Positions 8,949-16,874 of a stretch of DNA of 64,000 bases are shown in pieces. The notes beneath the pieces were generated by a model, which saw only the letters and a program-made list of their open reading frames with translations, was not told the DNA's origin and ran no database searches. Numbering within the stretch: the stretch's first letter is position 1; each line of letters starts with the position of its first letter. The DNA comes from Rhodococcus sp. 14-2483-1-2 (lineage in GTDB: Bacteria; Actinomycetota; Actinomycetes; Mycobacteriales; Mycobacteriaceae): positions 124,001 through 188,000 of the forward strand of contig NZ_NPFW01000009.1 of assembly GCF_002259405.1 (NCBI RefSeq). Reading direction: 5' to 3'. A program made the translations under genes and the position numbers.

Positions 8949-9970
8949 GCCGGACCGATCGCGGGTTGCTGATCCCGCTGCTGCTCGGTGGCTTCGTGGT
9001 GTTGGTGCTCTCGATCGGCGTGGCCGTGACGATCGGCCCGGCCAGTGTGTCGGTATCCGATGTGTATCGAGTGATACTGGGGCACATCGGGATCGGCACC
9101 GCCGGAGTGAGTCGCATCGAGGACGGCATCGTCTGGCAGTTGAGGTTGCCCCGAACGCTGCTCGCTGCCATCTGCGGTGCAGGCCTCGCTCTGTGTGGAG
9201 CCATCATGCAATCGCTGTTGCGCAATCCCCTGGCCGACCCGTTCGTGTTGGGTATCTCGTCGGGCGCATCCACCGGTGCCGTCTCCGTCGCGGTGCTCGG
9301 TGTGGGCGGCGGCGCACTGTCGCTGTCCACCGGAGCATTTGCCGGAGCACTGCTGTCGTTCGTCCTGGTGATGCTGCTCGCCGCAGGTGCGGGCGGCGGA
9401 AACGACCGCGTCGTACTCGCGGGAGTAGCAGGGACGCAACTGTTCTCGGCTCTCACGTCGTTCATCGTCATCTCCTCGGCCGATGCCGAACAAACCCGCG
9501 GGGTGCTGTTCTGGTTGCTCGGCTCCCTGAGCGGCGCCGACTGGACGGACGTGGCATTGTGCGGCGGTGTCGCACTGCTGGGAATGGTGGTGTGCCTGTT
9601 CAACACCTCGGCCCTCGATGCCTTCACCTTCGGGCACGACGCCGCCGCGTCCCTCGGCGTTCCGGTGAAGTATGTGCGAATCCTGTTGCTGGTCATCACC
9701 GCACTGATCACGGCCGCTCTGGTCAGTGCCGCCGGAGCCATCGGATTCGTAGGACTGGTACTTCCGCATGCCGCCCGCTTCCTCGTCGGCGCGCGCCACC
9801 GAAGACTGCTCCCGACGACGGTGGTGATGGGCGCAATCTTCATGGTCTGGGTCGACACCATCGCCCGAACTGTGTTCGCACCACAGGAAATTCCTGTCGG
9901 AGTGGTCACCGCTCTGATCGGCGTGCCGGCCTTCGCGCTCATTCTCTTCCGGCTACGGAGGTCCCGATGA
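8945..9970 (+). CDS. btuC: Cobalamin-type ABC permease (FecCD/BtuC family)
   Basis: 341 residues from ATG 8945, in a four-base ATGA overlap with the binding-protein stop. About ten hydrophobic helices. LRLPRTLLAAICGAGLALCGAIMQ, NPLADPFVLGISSGAS and GFVGLVLPHAARFLVG are FecCD signatures. It forms the membrane channel of the B12 importer. It overlaps the ATPase gene (ATG 9967) by four bases, so translation of the three genes is coupled. Confidence 0.9.
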   Translation: MSRTDRGLLIPLLLGGFVVLVLSIGVAVTIGPASVSVSDVYRVILGHIGIGTAGVSRIEDGIVWQLRLPRTLLAAICGAGLALCGAIMQSLLRNPLADPFVLGISSGASTGAVSVAVLGVGGGALSLSTGAFAGALLSFVLVMLLAAGAGGGNDRVVLAGVAGTQLFSALTSFIVISSADAEQTRGVLFWLLGSLSGADWTDVALCGGVALLGMVVCLFNTSALDAFTFGHDAAASLGVPVKYVRILLLVITALITAALVSAAGAIGFVGLVLPHAARFLVGARHRRLLPTTVVMGAIFMVWVDTIARTVFAPQEIPVGVVTALIGVPAFALILFRLRRSR

Positions 9971-10755
9971 CACTGCACGCCAGAGACATTCGATGGACCC
10001 GCGGTGGACACCCGATCCTCGACGGCATCAGCTTCGCGCCGGAACCCGGCGAGACCATCGGCCTGATCGGACCCAACGGGTCGGGCAAATCATCGCTACT
10101 GCGAATCCTCGCAGGCATCGTCGCCCCCGACAGCGGCGACGTGCTGCTCGACGGAGACAACCTGCGAACACTGCGTCGACGCCGCATCGCCAGACGCGTG
10201 GCGATGGTCGACCAACACTCCGACACCGACGTCGACATCAGTGTCCGCGACGTCGTCCGTCTCGGCCGCATCCCCCACCACGGCATCCTCGGCGGCGACG
10301 CAGCCGACGACGACGCGGCGATAGCGCAGGCACTCGCCGACACCGCCATGGCGTCGAAAGCCACCCGACGATGGCACACCCTCTCCGGCGGCGAACGCCA
10401 ACGAGTCCAGATCGCCCGAGCCCTCGCCCAACAACCCACCGAACTACTGCTCGACGAGCCGACCAATCACCTCGACATCCAACACCAACTCGACATCCTC
10501 ACCCTCGTCGCAGGTCTACCCCTGAGCAGCTACATCGCCCTCCACGACCTCAACCTCGCCGCGATGTTCTGCAACCGCATCATCGTGCTGAACAACGGCG
10601 CCATCGTGGCATCGGGAACCCCGAACGAAGTGATCACCGAAGACCTGGTGCGCACGGTATACAACGTGCACGCCAGCGTCACGAATGCCGACAATTACCC
10701 ACAGGTGACCTATCGCCGCCCCGCCCCATCCGACCCCGGAGTCCACTCGATGTGA
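9967..10755 (+). CDS. btuD: Cobalamin-type ABC ATPase
   Basis: 262 residues. Walker A GPNGSGKSS (about 37-45), Q-loop VAMVDQHSD, signature LSGGERQRVQIARAL, Walker B ELLLDEPTNHLD and an H-loop ALHDLNLAA are all intact. It energises uptake through the two preceding gene products. The stop codon at 10753-10755 lies inside palindromic copy C, whose left arm encodes the last residues (PGVHSM). The operon therefore appears to end in that hairpin. Confidence 0.9.
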   Translation: MTLHARDIRWTRGGHPILDGISFAPEPGETIGLIGPNGSGKSSLLRILAGIVAPDSGDVLLDGDNLRTLRRRRIARRVAMVDQHSDTDVDISVRDVVRLGRIPHHGILGGDAADDDAAIAQALADTAMASKATRRWHTLSGGERQRVQIARALAQQPTELLLDEPTNHLDIQHQLDILTLVAGLPLSSYIALHDLNLAAMFCNRIIVLNNGAIVASGTPNEVITEDLVRTVYNVHASVTNADNYPQVTYRRPAPSDPGVHSM

Positions 10756-10795
10756 CATTGACCGTCGAAAAGGCCACTGAATGTCACATTGAGTA
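10741..10795 (+). repeat. 56-bp palindromic element, copy C
   Basis: GTCCACTCGATGTGACATTG forms the left arm, AAAAGGCCACTGA the core and ATGTCACATTGAGTAC the right end. The arm ATGTGACATT pairs with AATGTCACAT. The left arm supplies the final codons and stop of the B12 ATPase gene. On the other side the convergent SnoaL-like gene ends at 10836. Confidence 0.88.
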
Positions 10796-10835
10796 CCAGC
10801 CGAAGTGGTCCGCGGAGGCGATTGGCCCGGCGGAT

Positions 10836-11312
10836 CTAGAGTTGCCGCAGTTTCTTCTCGAATGCGTCGAGGCGGGTGGTGTCCTCGAAGAAGTCTTCTT
10901 GGGAGATGATTTTTCCCCAGCTCGTGCGGACCAGGAGCACAGTGCGGTTGCTGTAGATCTGGGTGCCGTCGGCGGCGTGGGCTTGGTCGTCGAAGCGGGC
11001 GAGCAGCGTCATACGCCAGGGTGCGCCGCCGCTGTAGATTTCCGTGATCTGGCCTTTGATTCCGGCAGCGACGAAGTCCTGGAAGAATTTTTCGATGGCC
11101 GGGCGGCCGCGGTGGGTGCCCGACCAGCGGCTGTCACCATCGGCAAACTTGAGCACGGCGTCTCGGTGGAATGACGACAGTAGCGGGCGGTAGTCGCCGT
11201 TGTTCAGTGCTTCGATGTCTCGCTGCAGCTTGAGTGTCAGCGCTCGCATCAGCAGGAGCTTGAATGCGAAGGCCGTCGAGATGCCGGCCAGAAATCTCAG
11301 TTGCATGCCCAT
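10836..11312 (-). CDS. SnoaL-like (NTF2 fold) protein
   Basis: 158 residues. The pattern DIEALNNGDYRPLLSSFHRDAVLKF, then GRPAIEKFFQDF and a C-terminal ISQEDFFEDTTRLDAFEKKL, is typical of small polyketide-cyclase/ketosteroid-isomerase-like proteins. These are usually cytoplasmic dimers with varied or unknown substrates. ATG 11312 or ATG 11306 are equally possible starts. It converges on the B12 operon and is divergent from the VOC gene. Confidence 0.7.
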   Translation of the reverse strand: MGMQLRFLAGISTAFAFKLLLMRALTLKLQRDIEALNNGDYRPLLSSFHRDAVLKFADGDSRWSGTHRGRPAIEKFFQDFVAAGIKGQITEIYSGGAPWRMTLLARFDDQAHAADGTQIYSNRTVLLVRTSWGKIISQEDFFEDTTRLDAFEKKLRQL

Positions 11313-11366
11313 ACGTTTGCCTACCGTTCACCGGCGTGTCAATCGAGATGGCGGTACGTTCGTTCG

Positions 11367-11735
11367 ATGATTCACCACGTGCAGGTCCCTTGTCCGGCGG
11401 GCGGCGAAGACCGCGAGCGGGAGTTCTACTCGGGTGCTCTCGGCTGGCAGGAGATCGCGAAGCCGCCACCGTTGGCCGTCCGCGGCGGCTGTTGGTTTCG
11501 CGTGCCGGGAGTGGGCGGTCCCGATGGTGAGGTACACATCGGTATCGAGGACGACTTTCGACCGGCGCTGAAGGCGCACCCGGCCTTCGTGGTCGATATC
11601 GATGCGACTGCTGCAGCGTTGACGTCTGCCGGCTACCCGGTGAATTGGGCCGATCCCGAGGAGATCCCGGGTCGACGGCGGTTCCATACCCGCGACGGCG
11701 TGGGCAATCGAATCGAATTCTTGGCAGCTCGATAG
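11367..11735 (+). CDS. VOC-family (glyoxalase-like) protein
   Basis: 122 residues from ATG 11367 (MIHHVQVPCPAGGEDREREF). The single betaalphabetabetabeta repeat pattern, with a His near the N-terminus and a closing DGVGNRIEFL, is that of the vicinal-oxygen-chelate fold, which forms dimers with metal sites between subunits. The reaction is unknown. An upstream extension in the same frame overlaps the SnoaL-like start and lacks family similarity. Confidence 0.78.
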   Translation: MIHHVQVPCPAGGEDREREFYSGALGWQEIAKPPPLAVRGGCWFRVPGVGGPDGEVHIGIEDDFRPALKAHPAFVVDIDATAAALTSAGYPVNWADPEEIPGRRRFHTRDGVGNRIEFLAAR

Positions 11736-11871
11736 TTGTCGAGTGTCATCGCTACGTCGGGGAGTCGGCCTCGTCGATTCTCCGGACTACGTTTCTTGTG
11801 TCGCGAAGGACAACGCAAGTGCCGAGATACAGCGGTGGCGTCGGGCCGTGGCATCGTGGACGATCGATTCC

Positions 11872-12357
11872 ATGCTGAGTTGGAAAGATCGAATTGCCGA
11901 ATTCTGGCGCGACGCGGACGATACAGACCCCGTTCGTATGCGGATCCAGATCGACCAATTGCTTTCAGCCTCAGAGTGTTCTGACGCCCGTGCATTGTTC
12001 GAGCGAGCCTGCCTGGAGGACTTCTTGGGCGAAGAATCCGCGGCTGTGCCGCTGTACGAGGCGTCGTTGTCCTACGGGCTCGATATCGACAGGGAGAACC
12101 AGGCTCGGATTCAACTGGCGAGTTCGCTCCGCAACGTGGGTCGACAGGACGACGCGTTGCGAGTGCTGGAGGAGTTCGAGTTCTCAACCGAATACTCCTC
12201 TGCGCGAGATGCATTCGTGGCACTCGCACTCTGGGACAAGGGCGACGGTGCACAGGCTCTGCGGAACGCACTGCATGCCGCAGACCCGGCCTTGGGGAGA
12301 TACCGTCGAGCAATCGGGGCGTACGCGGCGGAGCTGTTCGACGACAGACAACCTTGA
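11872..12357 (+). CDS. Tetratricopeptide-repeat protein
   Basis: 161 residues from ATG 11872 (MLSWKDRIAEFWRDADDTDP). Helical throughout. The stretches ARALFERACLEDFLGEESAAVPLYEASLSYGLD, IQLASSLRNVGRQDDALRVL and RDAFVALALWDKGDGAQALRNAL have TPR spacing and likely form three to four hairpins. Proteins of this size and build are seen as small TPR scaffold or hypothetical proteins; no partner is evident here. The longer upstream frame is less likely. Confidence 0.7.
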   Translation: MLSWKDRIAEFWRDADDTDPVRMRIQIDQLLSASECSDARALFERACLEDFLGEESAAVPLYEASLSYGLDIDRENQARIQLASSLRNVGRQDDALRVLEEFEFSTEYSSARDAFVALALWDKGDGAQALRNALHAADPALGRYRRAIGAYAAELFDDRQP

Positions 12358-12441
12358 GGTCGGAACGGAACAAACGCCTCGTCGACGGCGTTCTCTGCTG
12401 AAGTTCGTGCATGCTTGTTTCGACGACCAAAAGGGGACTCC

Positions 12442-12873
12442 ATGACCGGAAGCACCTACGATCCACATGCGCTTCTCGAGCAGAGCCGAATCGGCGTACT
12501 GGCCACCATCAAAGCGAGCGGAATACCGCAGCTCTCACCGGTGACGCCGTTCTACGACCGGGCAGCCGGCACCATCACGATCTCGGTCACCGAAGGGCGA
12601 GCGAAAACGACGAATCTACGCCGAGACCCTCGTGCCGCGCTCGAAGTGACCAGCGCCGACGGCACAGCATGGGCGACGGCGGAGGGAACCGTCACCCTCA
12701 CCGGTCCGGGATCGTCACCCGACAGCCCCGAAGTCGATGCCCTGGTGGACTACTTCCGCGCCGCCGCCGGTGAGCACCCCGATTGGAACGAATATCGTGC
12801 AGTCATGGTCGCCGACCGACGAGTACTGGTGACCATCTCGGTCACACACGTCTACGGCCAATCGATCGCCTGA
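12442..12873 (+). CDS. PPOX-class F420-dependent enzyme (Rv1155-like)
   Basis: 143 residues from ATG 12442, with AAGGGG six bases upstream. LLEQSRIGVLATIKASGIPQ and TPFYDRAAGTITISVTEGRAK..NLRRDPRAALEV match the F420-binding split-barrel group represented by Mycobacterium Rv1155. Such proteins bind F420 and reduce small molecules or act in F420 recycling; the substrate is unknown. The gene ends 11 bp before palindromic copy D. Confidence 0.85.
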   Translation: MTGSTYDPHALLEQSRIGVLATIKASGIPQLSPVTPFYDRAAGTITISVTEGRAKTTNLRRDPRAALEVTSADGTAWATAEGTVTLTGPGSSPDSPEVDALVDYFRAAAGEHPDWNEYRAVMVADRRVLVTISVTHVYGQSIA

Positions 12874-12884
12874 CACCTTTTCCG

Positions 12885-12940
12885 GTCCACTCGATGTGAC
12901 ATTGACCCCCAAAAAGGCCACTGGATGTCACATTGAGTAG
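12885..12940 (+). repeat. 56-bp palindromic element, copy D
   Basis: Left part GTCCACTCGATGTGACATTG, core AAAAAGGCCACTGG, right part ATGTCACATTGAGTAG. It lies between the stop of the F420-type gene and the end of the convergent AraC gene. It is on the same strand and in the same position relative to its upstream gene as copy C. Confidence 0.88.
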
Positions 12941-12981
12941 CCATGGCTGGCCGCGACGGCAGGGGGAGGAGTGAAGGACGG

Positions 12982-13851
12982 CTATCGACTTCGTTGGACT
13001 GGAATCCAGAGTTCTCCCGCTCCCGAGGTCCAGTCGGGGGAGGTCTCGGTGACGGTCAGGATCTCCGGTCCCGGGATTGTTTCGTAGGGGTTGGAGGGGA
13101 ACCATTCGCTGAAGGCGTCGGCCCAGAGTTGTTGCAGTGCGGGCGCGAGTGCGGTGTCGCTGCTTGTCTCGAATACTGCCCAGGTCGATGCGGGCACAGC
13201 ACGGGTGTCCCAATCGGGTGTTCCAGGCAAGGTGCTTGCAACGGCGAAGTAGTAGTCGAAGAGACTGCCGTCTTCGCGTTCGGGCTCGAAGCCGTCGCTG
13301 ACGAAGAGGATGTCGGGTAGTTCGGGCAGGTCGGCTAGTTCGCGCAGTTGTTCGCCGGTACCCGGTGTCAGGTTTCGATGGAATTCGGTCATGGCGGTGT
13401 TCTCGCCGTGGAACCGGAGTGGGATTCGGGTGGTTCTGCCGACGATATGGAACGCCGGCAGGTCGGTGATGCGGTATCGCATGGTGCTTCGTCCTTCGAT
13501 GGTCAGGTGAAATGTCACTGCTTGTCTGGAACGCAGGACGGCTCCGGGTCGGCGTGCCCGAGATGGTGTGATGCCGTGCAGGTCTCGGAAGGCGCGGGTG
13601 AATGCGTCTGCGGTGTATCCGTACTTCGTCGCAACGTCGAGTACGCCCTGTCCGTCGAGAATATCCGCTGCTGCCAGCGTCATTCGCCGTTGTCGGATGT
13701 AGTGCGACAGCGGTAGTCCAGCGAGTGCCGAGAACACTCGTCGAAAGTGATATTCCGATGTGAGGGTGATCCGAGCGAGCTCGGTCGGATCGATCTCGCG
13801 GTCGAGATTGCTCTCGATGTAGTCGAGCGCTGAGTTCCATCGTTCGAGCAT
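12982..13851 (-). CDS. AraC-family regulator with GyrI-like effector domain
   Basis: 289 residues from ATG 13851. The AraC DNA-binding domain is N-terminal (about 1-105: two HTHs, the second VLDVATKYGYTADAFTRAFRDLHGITPS). A GyrI-like/AraC effector-binding domain follows (about 125-289: FHIVGRTTRIPLRFHGENTAM and the closing SGAGELWIPVQ). This order matches Rob/SoxS-like and multidrug-sensing regulators. No obvious target is adjacent; it converges with the F420-type gene. Confidence 0.88.
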   Translation of the reverse strand: MLERWNSALDYIESNLDREIDPTELARITLTSEYHFRRVFSALAGLPLSHYIRQRRMTLAAADILDGQGVLDVATKYGYTADAFTRAFRDLHGITPSRARRPGAVLRSRQAVTFHLTIEGRSTMRYRITDLPAFHIVGRTTRIPLRFHGENTAMTEFHRNLTPGTGEQLRELADLPELPDILFVSDGFEPEREDGSLFDYYFAVASTLPGTPDWDTRAVPASTWAVFETSSDTALAPALQQLWADAFSEWFPSNPYETIPGPEILTVTETSPDWTSGAGELWIPVQRSR

Positions 13852-13939
13852 GTGCCGATGACCTTCCTTTGTTCTGCCCAAAACGATAGGAGCACGGCAC
13901 CGATGGAGTCTCGACTTTCCGTGTCGCGAAAGGTCGGAT

Positions 13940-14800
13940 TCAGATGGTGCGCAGATGCCGCTCGCCACGTCGTCGTCGCATCCGACCGAGTTCATTCAGC
14001 GCAGAACGAGATCGCGCGTCCGCGGGCCGGTAGACGATCAACCGCAGGTCCGGGTCTCCGAGTGGCGTCAGAACATCGAATGTCACGGTCACCGGCCCGA
14101 CGAGCGGATGTCGCATCGGTTTGTCACCCCGGTTCCGTACGGCCACTTCCCGAGACTGCCAGAACCGGGAGAACTCGCTACTCCCTCGTTCGAGCTCGTC
14201 GATCAAGGCGGCGAGCACTTCGTCGTGTGAGTGGTTCACCCACGCGGCACGTAGGTCGGCTACTGCGCCCCGGACGACGTCGTCACGTGCCTCGTAGAAT
14301 CCGTCGAATCGTTTGTCCAGGAAACACATTCGCAGAACATTGCGTTCCGAGGCCGGACGGTCGTCGATGTCGAGCAGAAGCGCGGCCATTGTTTCGTTCG
14401 CGGCCAGGATGTCGAGTCGGTGATTGAGCACCATCGCCGGCAGCGGGGCGATATCGTCGAGCAACTGATGGATTCCGGTGGGAATCTGCTGGGCAGTGGC
14501 CCGCTCGGGTGCCCGGTGTCCGGCGAGCGTGAACAGGTAGCCGGTCTGATCGGACGACAGCTTCAACGCATTCGACAGTGACCGAACCACCTGAGCGGAT
14601 GGTCGAACATCCCTTGCCTGCTCGAGTCGAACGAGATAGTCGACGCTCACCCCAGCCAGCGCAGCGACCTCCTCGCGTCGCAAACCAGGTGTACGTGAAG
14701 CCCCGATTCGTGGCGGCAGACCGACATCCGACGGGACGAGTGCCTCGCGTCGGGCACGCAGAAATGCCGCCAGTTCGTCTCGACCCAGCCGCGTACTCAC
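13940..14800 (-). CDS. XRE-family regulator with MmyB-like ligand domain
   Basis: 286 residues from GTG 14800 (VSTRLGRDELAAFLRARREAL). The HTH (TPGLRREEVAALAGVSVDYLVRLEQARDVRPSAQVVRSLSNAL) and the following MmyB-like domain (LPAMVLNHRLDILAANETMAALL, then SEFSRFWQSREVAVR, DLRLIVYRP) are characteristic of the actinobacterial family. This family often sits divergent to an oxidoreductase it represses, as it does here with the aldo-keto reductase. A palindrome lies in the 130-bp gap. Confidence 0.9.
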   Translation of the reverse strand: MSTRLGRDELAAFLRARREALVPSDVGLPPRIGASRTPGLRREEVAALAGVSVDYLVRLEQARDVRPSAQVVRSLSNALKLSSDQTGYLFTLAGHRAPERATAQQIPTGIHQLLDDIAPLPAMVLNHRLDILAANETMAALLLDIDDRPASERNVLRMCFLDKRFDGFYEARDDVVRGAVADLRAAWVNHSHDEVLAALIDELERGSSEFSRFWQSREVAVRNRGDKPMRHPLVGPVTVTFDVLTPLGDPDLRLIVYRPADARSRSALNELGRMRRRRGERHLRTI

Positions 14801-14823
14801 CCGCTTCAGGGTAGGCCACTCCA

Positions 14824-14864
14824 GCGTGATCAGCCTGGTACCGCCCTTCCCAGGATGATCACGC
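14824..14864. promoter_or_regulatory. Palindromic operator candidate between XRE gene and aldo-keto reductase
   Basis: Nine-base arms GCGTGATCA (14824-14832) and TGATCACGC (14856-14864), with a second inner pair CCTGG/CCAGG. Midway between the two divergent starts (14800 and 14931). It is likely the binding site of the XRE-family protein, inferred from position. Confidence 0.5.
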
Positions 14865-14930
14865 CCTTCCCGTTGCCAGACGAGACCGGGACTGTGAGCT
14901 GGAGTGAACCGTGAACGAGAGGAACAATCT

Positions 14931-16004
14931 ATGACGCGCATGGACGAGTACCGATTGCTGGGACGCTCCGGTCTGCGAGTATCACCATTGTCGCTGGGAG
15001 CCATGACATTCGGCGATGCCTGGGGCTGGGGTGCGGACGAGGACGACTCGAGGAGAATCTTCGACGCCTACCTCGACGCGGGCGGAAACATGGTCGACAC
15101 TGCCAACATTTACACCGACGGCCAATCGGAGCGGTACCTGGGCCGGTTTCTCCGTGGCCGTCGCGATTCGGTCGTCGTCGCGACGAAATACGCGGCGACG
15201 CGTGATCCGTCGGATCCGAATGCCGGTGGGGGCGGGAGAAAGAGTCTTCGCGGGTCCGTCGAAGCGAGCCTGAAGAACCTCGGTACCGATTACATCGACC
15301 TGCTGTACTTGCACGCGTGGGACGGAATGACGCCGAGTGACGAGATCATCGCATCGCTCGGCGAACTCGTCCGCTCGGGAAAGGTTCTGTATCTGGGTGT
15401 TTCGGATACTCCAGCGTGGGAAGTCGCTCGTATGAACACCACCGCAGAGCTTCGTGGATGGCCGTCTTTTGCGTCACTTCAGGTGGAATACAGCCTGGTC
15501 GAGCGAACTACCGAGCGAGAATTACTCCCTATGGCAGCCGATCTGGGACTCGGTGTGATTCCTTGGGCTCCGCTCGGCGGTGGAGTGCTGACGGGTAAGT
15601 ACTCTGCCGCGGACCTTGTCACGGCCGGTTCCGACAGCCCATCAGGAACCCGTCGTGATCACGCGAAGGCAAACGGAACGCTGACCATACGGGGCCTCGA
15701 CATCGCGAAAGTAGTCGTCGACGTCGCACACGAACTCGGTGTGTCCGCTGCGCAGGTGGCGCTGGCATGGACGCTTCGGAATCCGTCGGTCACCAGCTCT
15801 CTGATCGGGGCTCGGACCGTTGAACAGTTGAGGCAGAACATCTCTGCTCTCGATGTGGTCTTCGACGAATCCCAGCTCGACAAGCTACATGCAGTCAGCG
15901 CTGTAGACCTCGGGTTTCCGCACGAGTTTCTGACACGACCGATGGTGCGCGGCGTCACGACCGGACGCACCAGTACTCGACCCCGCCCGAATCGGCGGTG
16001 GTGA
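14931..16004 (+). CDS. Aldo/keto reductase
   Basis: 357 residues from ATG 14931, with GAGGAACA just upstream. TIM-barrel AKR with LGRSGLRVSPLSLGAMTFG, catalytic Asp/Tyr/Lys region DTANIYTDGQSERYLGRFL and TKYAA, YIDLLYLHAWD, and the NADPH-binding end SLIGARTVEQLRQNISAL. This is the subgroup that reduces small aldehydes and ketones with NADPH. The C-terminus has an extra basic tail (TTGRTSTRPRPNRRW). The divergent XRE-family gene is probably its regulator. Confidence 0.92.
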   Translation: MTRMDEYRLLGRSGLRVSPLSLGAMTFGDAWGWGADEDDSRRIFDAYLDAGGNMVDTANIYTDGQSERYLGRFLRGRRDSVVVATKYAATRDPSDPNAGGGGRKSLRGSVEASLKNLGTDYIDLLYLHAWDGMTPSDEIIASLGELVRSGKVLYLGVSDTPAWEVARMNTTAELRGWPSFASLQVEYSLVERTTERELLPMAADLGLGVIPWAPLGGGVLTGKYSAADLVTAGSDSPSGTRRDHAKANGTLTIRGLDIAKVVVDVAHELGVSAAQVALAWTLRNPSVTSSLIGARTVEQLRQNISALDVVFDESQLDKLHAVSAVDLGFPHEFLTRPMVRGVTTGRTSTRPRPNRRW

Positions 16005-16012
16005 GCCGCACA

Positions 16013-16477
16013 TCATGGCACCGGAGGAGACCGAAAGATCATGGGCTCACCGTCGTCGACGAGTGTGAACCCGGCACGCTCGAGCACCCGGCGGGAGGCC
16101 GTGTTCGCCCGGTACACCTGCGCCGCCAGTGGAAGCGCGGCCGCGTGCTCCTGCGCGTGGAGGAGCATCTCGCCTGCGTATCGGTGACCCCAGTGCTCCG
16201 GATGCACCCAGTACCCGACCTCGATGTGGTCGGATCGTCTGATCAGGCTGAGCAAGCCGACGGGGTGTCGATCCTCGTCGGTGCCGATGAACCACTGCTG
16301 CACATCCGGCCGTTGGCTGCCCGTCGCGTTCAGTGCCTGCGTGAATCGGCGATCGAAATGGTCTCTACTCCAGGGCTTTCCGTCTCCGACCCAACGGACG
16401 ACCTCAGGGTTCGATGCCATAGAGAATAAGAAGTCGGCGTCGGACTCCTCGGCGGGGCGCAACAGAATCCGTGTCAC
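16013..16477 (-). CDS. GNAT acetyltransferase
   Basis: 154 residues from GTG 16477. RILLRPAEESDADFLFSMASNPEVVRWVGDG opens the family; IEVGYWVHPEHWGHRYAGEML holds the acetyl-CoA loop, and NTASRRVLERAGFTLVDDG is motif B. The target is unknown. The GTG start overlaps by four bases (GTGA) the stop of a 38-codon frame upstream, suggesting translational coupling. Confidence 0.82.
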   Translation of the reverse strand: MTRILLRPAEESDADFLFSMASNPEVVRWVGDGKPWSRDHFDRRFTQALNATGSQRPDVQQWFIGTDEDRHPVGLLSLIRRSDHIEVGYWVHPEHWGHRYAGEMLLHAQEHAAALPLAAQVYRANTASRRVLERAGFTLVDDGEPMIFRSPPVP

Positions 16478-16590
16478 AACTCTCGAACCCGCGAGGTCAG
16501 GTCCCTGCCCGCATCGCCGGTGTCGGCTCTCTCGAACAGCAGCGCGGATACCTCGTCGACTACGCCGATGCTGTCACTGTCGATGCTCAT
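16474..16590 (-). CDS. Small 38-residue ORF coupled to the GNAT gene
   Basis: ATG 16590 to TGA 16474. Acidic sequence MSIDSDSIGVVDEVSALLFE followed by RADTGDAGRDLTSRVREL. AAGGGC precedes the ATG. The stop overlaps the GNAT GTG start as GTGA, an arrangement typical of real coupled genes. No homologue is recognised; it could be a leader or a short helical protein. The 284 bp from here to the HAD gene hold nothing else I can support. Confidence 0.4.
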   Translation of the reverse strand: MSIDSDSIGVVDEVSALLFERADTGDAGRDLTSRVREL

Positions 16591-16874
16591 GGGGCTGCCC
16601 TTCGTCATCGTTCGAGTCGGCTCGCTGGAATTCTAGCCGGGGCGTGACGCCACTGCAGGGAGGTTGAAGTGCCCGACGTTTCCCACGACAGGCCCACGGT
16701 GAGCTACCCGATATACATTGTTGCGCAGTAGGTTTGATTCCCGGTCGGTCAGCGCGCACATCGACGGCCGGACAAGCGAGAGCAGATGACGGGCGGTAGG
16801 CTGTTCATGATCTGCAGACGGTATCGGCACGAGCAGTCGGCCGCCATCGAGTTTTCGCAAGGAGACCAAACCAC

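Noticed and set aside
16680-16770. tRNA-like stretch (GGTTTGATTCCC)
   Set aside because: The T-arm-like sequence lacks the TTC-A motif, and no acceptor or D-stem pairing could be found around it.
16633-16869. 78-codon minus-strand frame before the HAD gene
   Set aside because: Its start overlaps the ribosome site of the divergent HAD gene and no family or coding bias supports it.
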